From: Eonycteris spelaea
Lineage: Eukaryota; Chordata; Mammalia; Chiroptera; Pteropodidae
Reading direction: 5' to 3'
DNA length: 64,000 nt
Assembly: GCA_003508835.1 (NCBI GenBank)
Contig: PUFA01000564.1
Span: 1 to 64,000, forward strand
In this document: positions 21,394 through 32,765 of the stretch, piece by piece
Numbering within the stretch: the stretch's first letter is position 1
Layout: the number at the start of each line of letters is the position of its first letter
Made by a program: the position numbers and the translations under genes
The notes under the pieces: model-generated
What the model was told of the DNA's origin: nothing
Databases searched by the model: none
What the model saw: only the letters and a program-made list of their open reading frames with translations

Positions 21394-24300
21394 CTGCCGG
21401 GAGAGCAAGGCAAGCAAGGCACATGGAGACCAGCAGCAGCGTGGGCCAACCCCTCTGCTGACTGGGGTACCTGTCATAGTAGAGCCTGGGTTCTCGTAGC
21501 GCTGGGCTGGGCACTGGCCCCAGCATGGAGCCCAGCCCTGGACCGCCCTGCTGGCCGGAGTCCAGCTGCCAGCACAGGTGGCCCCTGGCTTCTCTCACAG
21601 GCAGCCAGGAAAGGGCTTCCTAGCCTCGGGCCACAGAGCTGTCCGCGCTGCCCCAGGGCCATCTCGCCATGCTGGCCATCTGGAATGCTGGCTCTCCCCT
21701 CCCCCAGCAGACTGAAAATGTGGGTGCCTGTTTGCGTCACCTCAGGGGAAGGGGCCTCTTCCAACGATGTCAGCAACAGCAGAGGTTATGGAAAAAGATG
21801 CCCATAGGTGAGAACACAAAACTTCCAATCAGGAAACAGAAAAAGCAAACCAGGAAAGAACTTGGCAGCGGATTTCTATCCGTCGTATAACACAAAGAAC
21901 GCCCACAAGTTAATAAAAGATGCTCTAATAAAAAATGCCCCACTACAAAAATAAAGGACGCAGAAAGAACTAACACCAAGCTGCTCCATGCCCCAGAAAC
22001 GGCCCCTCAGCTTTGCAAGAGATCACAGGACTGGACACTGACGCCAGACGCGTTTCGCCGGCGGACCTGCGAGGACCGAAAGCAGGGGCTGCCTTGCGGC
22101 CCCGCGGAGCACGAGCTGGGGGGCCTTTCTGGGTGACCGCGGGTCCATGAATACTGTACTTTCCAACACATTTTTCTTTCACAGTTCCCACTTCGGGGGA
22201 CTCCCCCCCACACACACACACGGAGAACACGCAAGGACGTTCGCTGCAGAGAAGAACCCGCACTCCCTCCTGCTGGAACACGGACAGGCGCGGCGATGCG
22301 GCCGGGGCAAACAGCAGGACATGCTCTCAGCACACGGGCCTGTCTGTATTCAAACTCTCGCGGGCTCACCCACAGAAACAGGGGCAGCAGATGAGCTGGC
22401 TGCCTGACCTGAGGGTCATGGGGCCCTCTGGCTTCATCTGTTTTCTGCTTTTCTGCACTGGACTTTTATTAGTTGTGCAGTTCATTTTTAGGTCCTGGGA
22501 CCCGCCCCCTCCCCCAATGCAATTCTGCCTCACCTTTCTCTTAGGGCAGCTGGGCAATAAGCAGGCCTAGCCTGGCTGTCACCCTAGACAGGGCTTTAAG
22601 CCATGCAGAGCCCTGACACGTGCTTCCTCCAGACCAGCGGAGGGGTCTAGTCCCCTCCCCAGAAGGTGGGCATCCACAGTTCCCTACATCCCTGGGGACA
22701 CCAGGGCCTGGAGCAGGCAGGGTGTGCCTGTCAGGAGCTGGCAGCCAGGCCCTCCACCCCTTCTGAACCCTCCTCTCAACCTGCTTCCCTTTGACGAGTG
22801 GCACAGGCCACCCCATTCCGGGCTGTCATGTCCCTAGGAGAGATGGGTGACCTGGGCAGTGAGCATCCATGCTGCAGCACCAGATACACCCACAGCATGT
22901 ACAACTGTAAAACTAAGATTTGCCTGGCAATCCTATCTGTTATCAGATTGCTTCTTCCTCCTGCGTGTTCCTACTTTCTATCTCTACAGCTAAAAGTGTT
23001 ATTCCTTTTTTCCCTTTATTCACACCACAGCTAATCTCCTTAGGTTACCTATCTAAGGTGCTGCATTGTGGAAGACTTCATTGATTTTTTCCACTTCTTC
23101 CCCATGCTTCTCCCTGCATCCCCACACGTCTGGGCTCTTCCAGAACACTGCCTGAGCCTCTCTTTGAGCAGGGCTCTGAAGCCAGCAGCCCAGGGGTCCC
23201 TTCCCTGGGAGGGAGGGAGGCACGAATGGCCTGGCTCAAGGGCTTCTGAGGACAGAAGGGACAAGGAGCTACTGGGATAGGCAGCACTCGCCCTAACAGG
23301 ACAGCTCCAAGGGGGTGTGAGGGAAGGATAGGCAGACCCCGTCCCTCACCGGCCCCTCTCCTGACAGAATCACCAAAGACTGCAGCCTGGGGGAGGGGGA
23401 CCCCAGAATTACTGTTACTCAACTGACTAGGCTGAGATTGCAGCTGCCAAGCTGTGAAGGGCCTGCTCTAAGCAGCCCAGCCACCATGAGACCAGAAAGA
23501 CACCTGAACAAATGTGCTGGATGAGGATTGTGCACATGGCCGGGACCTGCTAGCAGGTGCCACATGGTGGTGGGGCACTCTGTCTTTGGCCACAGCCCCC
23601 TCTGGCCCCTGAACAACCGTGAGCTTCTCCTATGCTCCAAGGAGGAAGTTTCAGCCATTGAGCACTGAAAGGAATGAGACAAAGCAAGAGGATGCTTCTC
23701 AAGCCGTAACTGGGGGCTCGCGGGCTCTCTTCCCACCTTCCGGCCACTGCCTGCCACCCCACCACCATGCAGGTGGACGGAGACTCCTCTGCCTGACCCC
23801 TGACCTGGGATTTCACAGTGCGGGGAAGAGGAGAGGGTGGACATGGGCCAAGCTGGAGGGAGACAGGCCCTGCTGGCCTCTATGCCCAGAAGAAGGGCAG
23901 CAGAAGAGCAAAACAGAGCACGAGCCTGGGCTGGCACTGTTGCGGTCACCTGTGCCCGGGGGCCAGCTCTAGGGTGAGGGGCCACAGCACCCAGGGAGCA
24001 GCATTTGGAGCTGGGCTGCTCCCTGACTGGCCACAGAACTTTCCAGACTGACTGCCTGGTGCTCGGTGGTGGGGACCCCGTGTGTGAGCTGTGTGATGTG
24101 CAGGGTGCCCATGCTGCAGCGAAGCCCTCGTCTGGTCACTCCTGCGGCCCCTACCATGCATCTGGGCGGGTGTCCGCCAGGCCGCTGTGCCCAGAGCTGA
24201 CCGCTTGGCTCACATGTGGTCCCACGTCAGAGCGTGCTCCGTCCCCTCACACCAAGGGCCTACTTTGGGCGGAATGGCTCCCGCAGTGTGTGGTGACCCT

Positions 24301-25450
24301 TTGGTTGCCCAGAGGGCTCTGGACCTGCTGCTTGCACCCAGAGCCCACCATTCGAGGGCCCCAGCTCCGGGGAGGATCGTTTCAGCTGTGTGACCACAGG
24401 GCAGCGAGTCACAGTGGTGACTTTCAAGTGTTTTCCATCAAGACACACAGTAAGGAAGTGTGCCACACGCCAGTACACATGTGTGCTTTTTGTGTGCAAA
24501 CGTGCCATGTGTGTGCAGTGACAGCAGCCGACCAGGTCTCCCCTGCTGTGACACATGGTGATCATTTCTCCTTCATTTTCAAGACACTGGTTTCTACCAG
24601 TCAAATTGGTCTTGCTATTCAGTGACGTGCAATTTGAGAAATGCTGACTGAGGTGCCCCGAGTGTCCATCTCCGACACCAGTCTCGCCCCCGCGCCGACT
24701 TGGTCCTCAACAGAATGGCAAGTGTACTGGTCACCCATCCGAGTTCTCACCAACTGAGTTCCTGCAGGGCCCATGAAGACGAAGGCGGCCTCGGGGCAGG
24801 GCCACAGCCCTGGGTGACATTTATCAACCACGTCAGGCGGAGTTCTCCACAACCCGGGCTGGTCCTGTCGTCATCCCTCTCATGGATGACAAAGCGGGGC
24901 AGAGGGGTGTGGCTTATGCTAAGACGGGGCCGATGGAAACAGGAAGCCACAGACTGCTCAAGGTCCAGTTGTGCCACCAACCGCTGTCCCCTGACCTGAG
25001 CTCAGCTCTAGGGACCTGGGAAGCGAGGAGCGGTTGAATCACAGTTCTGTGTGGAAAATCTACGCTTTCAAGCCTGGAGGCTGAGCGAGGTGGGGTCCAG
25101 CCCAGTGCACCCCTACAAGCATGGGGTCAGTTGCCCCGCGCTCCGGCCTGGCCTCTCGGCCCCTGGGACAGGGTGGCCACCGCTCTCTTGGCCCTACCAC
25201 CTGTCGTGTGCTGCCCCACTCAGGTTCATGGTCCCTCACGCTCGTCCAAGGTCTCACTCACTGGGCCTCCCACTGGCACCCACACGCTCTGGCGCACACG
25301 CCCCTCTGGTCCACGCCCGTTCACACCGCTCTCCCTCGCGCCGCCGCGCGCCCACTTCGCGGAGGGGAACTGAGGCCGTGCGAAGAGGAGGAGCAGGAGT
25401 CCGGAACGCGGGTCGCGGACACCTGCCCGGCCGGCCGCCGCGGGGCTCAC
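21394..25450 (-). other. CHID1: CHID1 first intron (inferred)
   Basis: The intron is about 4.1 kb between the inferred non-coding exon 1 and coding exon 1. It contains A/T-richer stretches (about 21780-21960 and 22880-23050), a short CA-rich run at 22207-22222, and diverged material at 24390-24660 that I cannot assign. No coding segment is supported. Confidence 0.55.
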
Positions 25451-25790
25451 CTTCATGTCCCGGATGCCGGCCGGACAATTCTCGCGCGCAGCCGGAAGAC
25501 GGTCGCGAACACCGCCGGAAGTCCCGCCCCAGAACGCCCGCGCGGGCTGTTGCCACGCCGGCTTCCACGCCGCCGCCGTCACGCACGGCACGCAGGGGCG
25601 GGGCCGACCGAGGGGAGGAGCCTGCGTGGGGCGGGGCCTGGGCAGGGGCCGGGGGCGGCCGAAGCCGGGGGCGGGGGCGGCGGGGCGGGCGGAGGGGGCG
25701 AGGGCGGGCCGCGGAGGATGTAGGGGCGGGGCCCAGACGCGGCGGAGACTCGGGGACCAGGAGACCGAGAAGTTGGGGGTCACTCTGACG
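25300..25790. promoter_or_regulatory. CHID1: CpG island promoter of CHID1
   Basis: CpG density is very high, with repeated GC boxes (GGGGCGGGGCC, GGGGGCGG), no TATA box and two ETS/GABP-type motifs: CCGGAAG at 25492-25498 and CCGGAAGT at 25515-25522. The inferred CHID1 exon 1 donor is at its left part. The island extends about 250 nt beyond the ETS sites, away from CHID1, so bidirectional initiation is possible but not shown. Confidence 0.75.
25451..25530 (-). other. CHID1: CHID1 non-coding exon 1 (inferred; 5' end approximate)
   Basis: A strong donor, CGGGACATGAAG|GTGAGC, lies on the minus strand inside the CpG island, just downstream of the ETS motifs. The exon's 5' end is unknown. The ATG in the last six bases would start a short upstream ORF once spliced to the 21393 acceptor. 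Confidence 0.5.
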
Positions 25791-25993
25791 CCGCGACCTC
25801 CCAGGGTGGTGAGCGCCCGCGTGCAGGGCGCTCCGGGAGCCCTGGGCTCTTTTGGGAGCCCGACGCCCTCGCTGTGCGGTCCCCTCGTGGCATCACGGAG
25901 TGTGGGGTTGGCGAGCCCCTCACCTCTTCAGCACACGCGCTCCCTGGAAGTCTGAGCGCCCGGTGCGACGTGTGCGCTGCAGCCACGTGGTGA

Positions 25994-26007
25994 CCACCAG
26001 GGGGCCC
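25994..26007 (+). promoter_or_regulatory. CTCF-like motif near the CHID1 promoter
   Basis: CCACCAGGGGGCCC matches 13 of 14 positions of the CTCF core CCASYAGRKGGCRS. It lies about 0.5 kb outside the CHID1 promoter. This is motif evidence only. Confidence 0.5.
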
Positions 26008-26799
26008 AGATCTCTGCCTTGCGTGGACAGGTGGCCGAGGGTACCGTGTAGGACCGTACTCACTCGCTTGCACGTTCTTCTCGTTTGGACGCGGGAATCG
26101 CCTCTCCAGGCTTTTCTCCCATCCCTTGGTGGCCGTTCCCCTCCTCCACCATCCCCCACATCTCCCCAGGTGAGCGCGTTTCAGCCCTCAGCTTTGATCA
26201 CCATCCATGCACCAGCAGTGCCCATACTCTGTCTGGAGCAGGGGCTTGAAAACCCCGCATAATCCAAGACCACGCGCTGTTGCTGTTCTTTCCTCCAGGA
26301 ACAGTGACACCATCTTGCACACCTTACAAGCTGGAACCCTTAGAGGCAAACAGAATCCCTCCGTCTCAGCCCTCAGCAAGAGGAGTAGGGGGCCTTTGGA
26401 TGGACTTGAATGCACGCGTGGCCAGGAATTGTAATCACAAGGGCAAACAGACTCTCCCCGCCACCCCATCCCCAGCTGTTCCCAGCAGTTTCCTGCAGAA
26501 ACCGCACAGCCACCCTGCCTGGGCCCTGCCCCTGCCCAGCCAGCCCCAGGAAGGACTGCTGTTCTCCATTTCTTCTGCGTGAGAGGCTTCTCCCTGAGCT
26601 GAACTTTGTCTCTTCCTTCCTCCTCATCTTTTCTTCTTTCTCTTCCCCATATTTCCCACCAGCTGGCCCCACAGTCTTCCCAGAGTGGGTTTGGGCTGGT
26701 GTGTGTGCTGACGCATGTCGAATACCAACTGTCATGTGTCACTGGGCTACTCTGCGTTCCTGGCACCCAGCTCAGTCTTGAGACCCAACTTTTGAGGTA

Positions 26800-27521
26800 G
26801 GGACCCCAAGTCAGGCAGAGCTCTGGAGAGGGCCTCGATGAGTGATACTGGATGCCCTGGCAGTCCGAGGAGCGCTAAGGAGACCCCAGCAAGAGCACAG
26901 ATCTCTCCGTGAGAAAGGCGTTTGGTCACCTTGGATCTCATTGAGTTCAGAGGCCTTTGGAGCTAAAGAACTGCACAATCCACCCAGGGTTCACTCTGGG
27001 TCAGCATCGCAGACTTCGAGGGCAGGTGGGAAGGAGGGCCAGGGAGCCAGCCGAGCACCTGCCTCCTGGGCAAAGCCTCTGGGCAGAATTCCAGGGGTCC
27101 TGTGGAGCTGCCAGCACAAAGCTGTCTGCCTCGCAGATGCCACAGGTGGTACCGAGGAGCCAGAACCTGGATCGAAAGCTGACTTCTTTAAGTGGGTGCA
27201 CATCCTTTGGCCACAGGGAGAGTTAGAATGAGCCATTGGACAGTCAAAGAGAAGCAGGAGCAAAGCATGAGCATTTATATATTAAGTGAAGCCTGAGCAC
27301 TTTGGTATTTCATGTTTCTGGAACATTTAAGAAAGCTTGAGGTTCGCCACATTCAAAAACTTCGTCTATTGAGTTTATGAGTTCTTCAAGTACCGAGATT
27401 TTGTTGTCATTTAGACAAGCTAAAGCACTTAGAAAGGAAGTAAAAGATAATTTATGATTTCAGTTTGAAATGTTGAAAATACTTAATTGAGTTTGTAGCT
27501 GGGACCCCAAATTAGGCAGAG
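26800..27521. repeat. Segment bounded by 21-bp near-identical direct repeats (unidentified)
   Basis: GGGACCCCAAGTCAGGCAGAG at 26800-26820 recurs at 27501-27521 with two differences. Between them lies ordinary GC-rich sequence followed by an AT-rich stretch (27240-27500) unlike its surroundings. This could be a decayed LTR-type insertion or a recombined repeat, but I cannot name a family. Confidence 0.4.
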
Positions 27522-28814
27522 GCCCGTTAAACAAGACTTTAAAACCTGCTAGGCTTATAAAGAGGATAATAGGGTTTGTAAAATTGAACTTGACAGGTCA
27601 AAAAACTAGGTTTGGAAGTTATAATGTCATGAAATGGAATCCTAATTATTTCAACTGAATGCAAATCTGAGTGTAGGCCCCATGCCCAGGCCCTAAACCC
27701 AGCCCTGGGCCCCCTTTCCTGGCCCTCTTACTTGTGGAGCAGCCAGCTCTGCCAGGGCGCGTGCAGGGAGCCCAGGCCCAGGCCCAGGTCCAGGCTCTGA
27801 GCCCAGGACTGGCCCACGCCTGCACCATCTTTGCCTCTGCCTGTCTGCAGTGGGTGCTAGAGGACAGACAAGGCAGGGACAGGCCCCCTGGACTGAGGGG
27901 CCCTGCAGAGAACAGAACCTTGTGGTCTGGGGATGCCTGCAGGTGCGCCTGGCCAGCCGAGGGTGCCCAGCCTGCGGCTGCCTCTCCAGGATGGCCGCTA
28001 GTGTCCCTGAGTTCCTGTGGGGAGCCCATACGTGGCTGGCATCGCAAGAGCACTGCACGGCTTGTGGCGGGGGCCTCCGCGGGCTGGGCTGCTGTCTTTC
28101 CCAGGCTGGCCACTGTTCCTGGCGTGGGGCGAGGGTGGGGTGCCGGCCTCTCCTCATGTGCCGAGTCAGCATAAGGCAAGGAAGGCCCTTCCCGGCAGGG
28201 GCAACTCATGACTTTTCTTCCAATGGGAGGGCTTTGGCCAGAGGTCACCCCGAGGGCAGGGCCCAGGCCTCTATCACTAACCATGTCCTATCACTCCTGG
28301 GCCCTGTGACATTCCAGTTTGGGGGCCGGAAGCCCAGGAAGAGAAACGCAGGTCAGGACTTCCTGCTGCTGAGCTGTCCCGTTGCCTGTGGATGGAGACA
28401 TCCTCCTTGGGTGCTGGGATAAGCAAAGTCCAGAGGGAGGAGGGAGGGGGCTGGCATGTCTGCGTGCACGGAAGCTTCTGGATGGAGCTCCAGAGCCAGC
28501 ACAGAGGATTTCCGTCTGTGTCCCACGTGCGGCGCCGCACAAGCCCAGCCGGCCGCGGCCAGGATGACTGTGACTCGGTGGGCGCCGCCCGGCATGTGGG
28601 TGTCCGTCCGTCAGCGGCTGGGCAGGCACTGGGCCCTCGGACGGGCTTCTGCGATGGGCGGTGGCCCTGCACAGGGCTGTGGGCTTCGTGGCACCAGTCA
28701 TGGGTTTTATGGCTCTCATCATTCCCCAACCAACCTTAAAATGCCCTGTAACGAGGGGGCAGGGCAGTAGTGTGCATTGAGGCCACAGTGGCAGGATTTC
28801 TTGGTGGTCGTAAT

Positions 28815-28960
28815 GGGGCAAATAGTGGACCCCCTGAAATCGTTCCTGTCCCAAACCCCTAGCGCCTGTGGAGGCGACCTTATTTGCATCTAAAGGTGTA
28901 GTTAGAGATCCCGGGATGAGATCCCCTTGCGGGGTGAGCCCGGCATGCAGTGACGAGGAC
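28815..28960 (+). repeat. MaLR-like LTR fragment
   Basis: Blocks read GTGGACCCCCTGAAAT, CCTGTCCCAAACCCCTAGCGCC, GCGACCTTATTTGCA and GATGAGAT. They follow the order of a common mammalian LTR-type repeat (GAATTGTGTCCCCCAAAA ... CCTAACCCCCAGTACC ... GTGACCTTATTTGGA ... GATGAGGTCAT). The family name is uncertain. Confidence 0.5.
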
Positions 28961-29761
28961 CCTGTCGTTTTGAAGGCACCAGGCTGTGGTCATTTGTTAG
29001 CGCTGCCCCAGGAAACTGCTGAGAGGCCTGACCTGGTACTTGTAGGTACATTTTCTTTCCTAACGCTGTTTTTCTCAGGCTAACCTTACAATGGCATCAA
29101 TTCCCTCAGTTCACGCCAGCTGGGCCCTCAGAGGGAGGCGTGGCGGTGGGTGGATGTCAGCCTTCCATGGCAGCCCCTGCCACAAAACGCCCGAAGCATA
29201 AGGACCACCCTGTGGTGGCCGGCTGGCCAGCTGCCAGCAGGTAAGGTCAGGGGGTGTATTTTCAACAGACAGCTGAGGGAGACTGGAGGTCCTGGGCTCC
29301 TGCTCTGAGGATGAACAGGACACCTGATCTGACAGCACCTGGGGGCTAACAGGAGTTTCAGAGCCGCTTCCCGCGCCTCTCCCCTGGCTGGTGTCACCAG
29401 CTGCACTGCTGTCGTGGCCATTTACTGATGACTGACAGTGCTTGCCAAGCCCTTTTGGCCCCCAGAGGCATGGATGTGAAGTGGTCTTGATGACAAGCCA
29501 AAGGACAGGACGGGGGGCATCCCACCATGCTCCAGGAACTTCCATGACACAGCATCCATGGGCACGGGGACAGGTATCATTAGGACTGAGGTTGGCGGGG
29601 TGTCACAGAGCCCCCGACCACTGTGGCGCAGACACGGCGGCTTCAGGGCTGGCACGGTGGAGGGTGCAGTGCCAGCTATCGGAACCTGTCCCAAGGAGGT
29701 AGCCTGGGGAGGGGCAGGCACTCAAACGCATGTCCCCCAATGTGCTCACATCGCTGTCTGT

Positions 29762-30060
29762 GGGGGATTGAATTGTGTCCCCTAAAAGCGCAAGCGTTGA
29801 GATCTTCACCCCCAGCACCCCGCAGTGTGAGCGGACCTGAGTCTTTGCAGACATATCTAATTCGGACGAGCTCGTGCTGGGGCAGGGCGGGCCCTAATCT
29901 GATGTGACTAGCGTCTTTGGAAAAAGGGGAAATTGGGGCAAAGAGAGAGAGCACAGAGGGAAAATGGCCGTCTGTGAGCCTGGGTGGGGCCAGACTCTCA
30001 CTCGCAGCTCCACGGAGCGGAGCCGGAGCCGCCCTGCTCACACCTTGGGTGCAGCCTTGA
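29762..30060 (+). repeat. MaLR-like LTR fragment, second copy
   Basis: This is a better preserved copy of the same family as the fragment 0.9 kb to the left: GATTGAATTGTGTCCCCTAA, CACCCCCAGCACCCCGCAG, GAGTCTTTGCAGACATA, GGGCGGGCCCTAATCTGATG and GGGGAAATTGGGG in the expected order, in the same orientation. Confidence 0.6.
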
Positions 30061-32379
30061 ACCAGGAGAGAGTAACCCTGAGCCCCTTTCTCTGCATTAT
30101 ATCCAGGGCTCTCTGGCACCGCCATCCCGCCTGAACTCGGGCTGCTCTGACTCCAGCCGCCAGGCAGTCGGCTGCCCGAGCTGGCTGGGCTGACCTCGGT
30201 CACTGGCCATTACGGGCCTGCCGCGCGGGGAATTCATCCCGTACACTCTGCGGCGTTCTGCTGACGAACTCGACTTCCTGCAGTTCTCGAGGTGGCTCAG
30301 CCTTCCTCTGGGTACAACTTTGTGAGGGGACCTGACCCCGGGGACCTGACCCCCAGGTCTCAAAGGGTGGGGCCGTCCCAGGGTCGGGGGGAAGAGGGGA
30401 AGGGTTTGTGGAGGGCTTCGAGGGCAACTGAATTTTCTCTGACAAAGTAACTCTCTCTTGACAGATGTCATTACAGGGACTTTGAGTATGGGGATGACTT
30501 CATCCAATGAGGGGAGGCTGGCGGGGGGCTCCTGCGAAGTAGGAGTCTGGGCCTTCCTCCGGGGACCCCCGGGTTACCCCATGGACCTCACTGTGGTTCC
30601 TTGGGCCCTGCCCACACTCCAGCTTTCCCGTAGGACACGGGGCGGCCACATGGGGCTATTCTGCAACAATGAGAACCCAGCTGTGTGTGGCTTCGGGCGG
30701 GCTCTGCGGTCGCAGGCAGCTCCTGCCACTGTCAGGCGGGGCAGTTAGGGGCCTGAGCCCCTCATGCTCCTTCTTCAGACGGTCCTGCTGCTTCTAAAGT
30801 GCCGCCCACTGCAGGATTCTCAGATTCCTCCTGCTCTGCACATGGCCTGTGGCCAGGATGTGCTCTGTCCCCAGAGCGTGGCCTTCCCCAAGCATGTCAT
30901 TCCCAGTGACTACAGGCAGCCACCAGATACTGAGGACTGCCACATCTCTGTTCCTGGACAGGCACACCTGGACCCAGCCTCCAACCCTAATTTCCTGGAG
31001 GGGTCACTGTCTGAAACCCATCCCAGAGACTATGGGAAGGACACTGGGTCCCTCGCACAACCCATGGGAGGCTGGAGCAGGCTGGGGGCTGGGCTCTTCG
31101 GACACCCTGGCCACATTCTGGGCTCCCCGGACATAGTTTTTCCTTCTGGATGCAAGTGTTGGGCTTGTATCTGTGGGACCCTCAGGTCCCAGGGCCCATG
31201 GATGGGGGAAAGAAATTTTGGCTTCACCTCCACTCTTGGGAACCCTGCTGTGACCACAAGTGTTTAAAATATGACAGGAGTCCAGTTCACACAATTTAAG
31301 AAATGTTTCCAAGCACTGCCCAGAGCCGAGGGCGACCTGTCTCTCACTGAACAGTGACTGTGGTCCGGGAGGACCACGTGGACTCAGGCCAGAAGCCGGA
31401 TGGTATCAAGTTATCTGAAGGGCTGGTCTGGGAAGGCGAAGGCACCGACATGAGGCGTGGGAGCTTCCTCATGGCCACCTGTGTGTCTCTTCAGGCCCTG
31501 AGACCCGGGCCACACACTTCCCAGGAGGCTTGGGCAGCCCAGAGTCACCACTGAGAGGAAGTGGATACCTGGCCAGCCCCAAGCCCCTCCTCCAGGAAGC
31601 CCTCCACCTTGGGCTGAGCTGGCATTCCGTCCATGCTCCTTGTGGACCCCTGGCTGCTTAGGGGGTGGTGTCAGGGTCTGCTTGTTGAGTCCCCTAGCCT
31701 GGCATGGAGCGTTAGTTATCTCTTGTGGGGACACAGCCTCTGGGCGTCTCCTCTCCTCCAGGAAGCCCTCCACTGGCTCGGCTTTTGGAGGCCTTGGAAA
31801 GGGGTGAAATTGCTGCCTTATAAGGACTTGGGTCTCCACGGGTTCAGGCCCGCCCCTCAACTGGAGGCACAGAGCCTGGGTGGGGTGCCTGGTCTGTGGC
31901 AGGGGCCTGCCCCTTCCTCCTCCTGACCAGGGTCCACCCAGGTCTGAACTGTCAACGGGAACTGAGGAAGTGAGCCAGGGTGGGACAGAGGTCTCCCTGG
32001 CGGGTTTGGGCCCCTTCCAGGTACTGCCGGATAACCCGTGCTGAAGAGGGAACTTCCTCTTCAAAGCCATTTGGCTTCACAAAAGGGAGCCCGCTGGGCC
32101 ACCTGCTTTCCAGAGAGCCTCCCCTCAGGCCCTGCAGTGCAATGCGGGGGAGCTCAGGGGGGCGGTCCCGGTGCAAACGTGGCAAAGGGTTCTGTATGGG
32201 CACTGAGGGACCAGATTGCAGACCCGGCCCTGCGGTCACGGGGTGGGGCTGGCTCTGGAAGGCCGGGGAACGTGCAGCAGAATATCGGAATTCTGCACGC
32301 ATCCGGGCTCCGCAAGGCGGGCCGCAAACTGCCGCAGCTCCAGGGCTGAGCGGAGCGCCGGGGAGGGGGGGTGGGGGGC

Positions 32380-32698
32380 GCGGTCCGGGAACGGGAAACC
32401 GGGAGCCCCAGAGCAGTCGCGCGCGGCGTCGGCCTGCAGGGGGCGCCCCCGCGCCTACTGCTGCACGCGCGCCCTCGACGTGCTCGCCCCCGCGCTGCGG
32501 CCGCGGAGAGCGTGCGCGTGCGTGCTGCGTGCGCGTGAGCGCGCGCGCGCACGGCGGCAGCGGCCCTGAAAGCGGCGCTGAGAGCCTGAGGCGGCTCCGG
32601 CTGAGGCGGCTCCTCCCGCTGCCGCGCTTCCCGCTCCCGCTCCCGCTCCCCGCTCCTCCTGCCGGCCCGCAGCGCAGGCTGCTCCCCGGCGCCCGAAG
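32380..32698 (+). promoter_or_regulatory. AP2A2: AP2A2 CpG-island promoter and 5' UTR
   Basis: The sequence is extremely CpG-rich and TATA-less, with a run of alternating GCGC/GTGC (32507-32555) that includes NRF1-like TGCGCGTG pieces. GC-rich 5' UTR sequence follows up to the ATG at 32699. The transcription start cannot be fixed from sequence but is likely at about 32450-32600. A strong CTCF-like motif sits at its upstream edge. Confidence 0.7.
32433..32446 (+). promoter_or_regulatory. CTCF-like motif at the AP2A2 promoter
   Basis: CCTGCAGGGGGCGC matches 13 of 14 positions of the core CCASYAGRKGGCRS. Its position at the edge of a CpG island is typical of promoter-proximal CTCF sites. This is motif evidence only. 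Confidence 0.55.
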
Positions 32699-32765
32699 AT
32701 GCCGGCCGTGTCCAAGGGGGACGGGATGCGGGGCCTGGCGGTCTTCATCTCCGACATCCGCAACT
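32699..32765 (+). CDS. AP2A2: AP2A2 coding exon 1
   Basis: The exon encodes [20 protein letters not shown] then RN plus one base of a Cys codon. The ATG has A at -3. The donor is AACT|GTGAGT. The first 22 residues match human AP2A2. Confidence 0.97.

Larger units (their letters stand above)
25791..32400. other. Divergent intergenic region between CHID1 and AP2A2
   Basis: About 6.6 kb between two head-to-head promoters. It contains a CTCF-like site near CHID1 (25994-26007), an AT-rich patch (27240-27660), two MaLR-like LTR fragments (28.8 and 29.8 kb) and a 21-bp exact direct repeat (31587-31607 and 31753-31773). The remaining sequence is GC-rich single-copy DNA with no exon that I can support. 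Confidence 0.6.
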
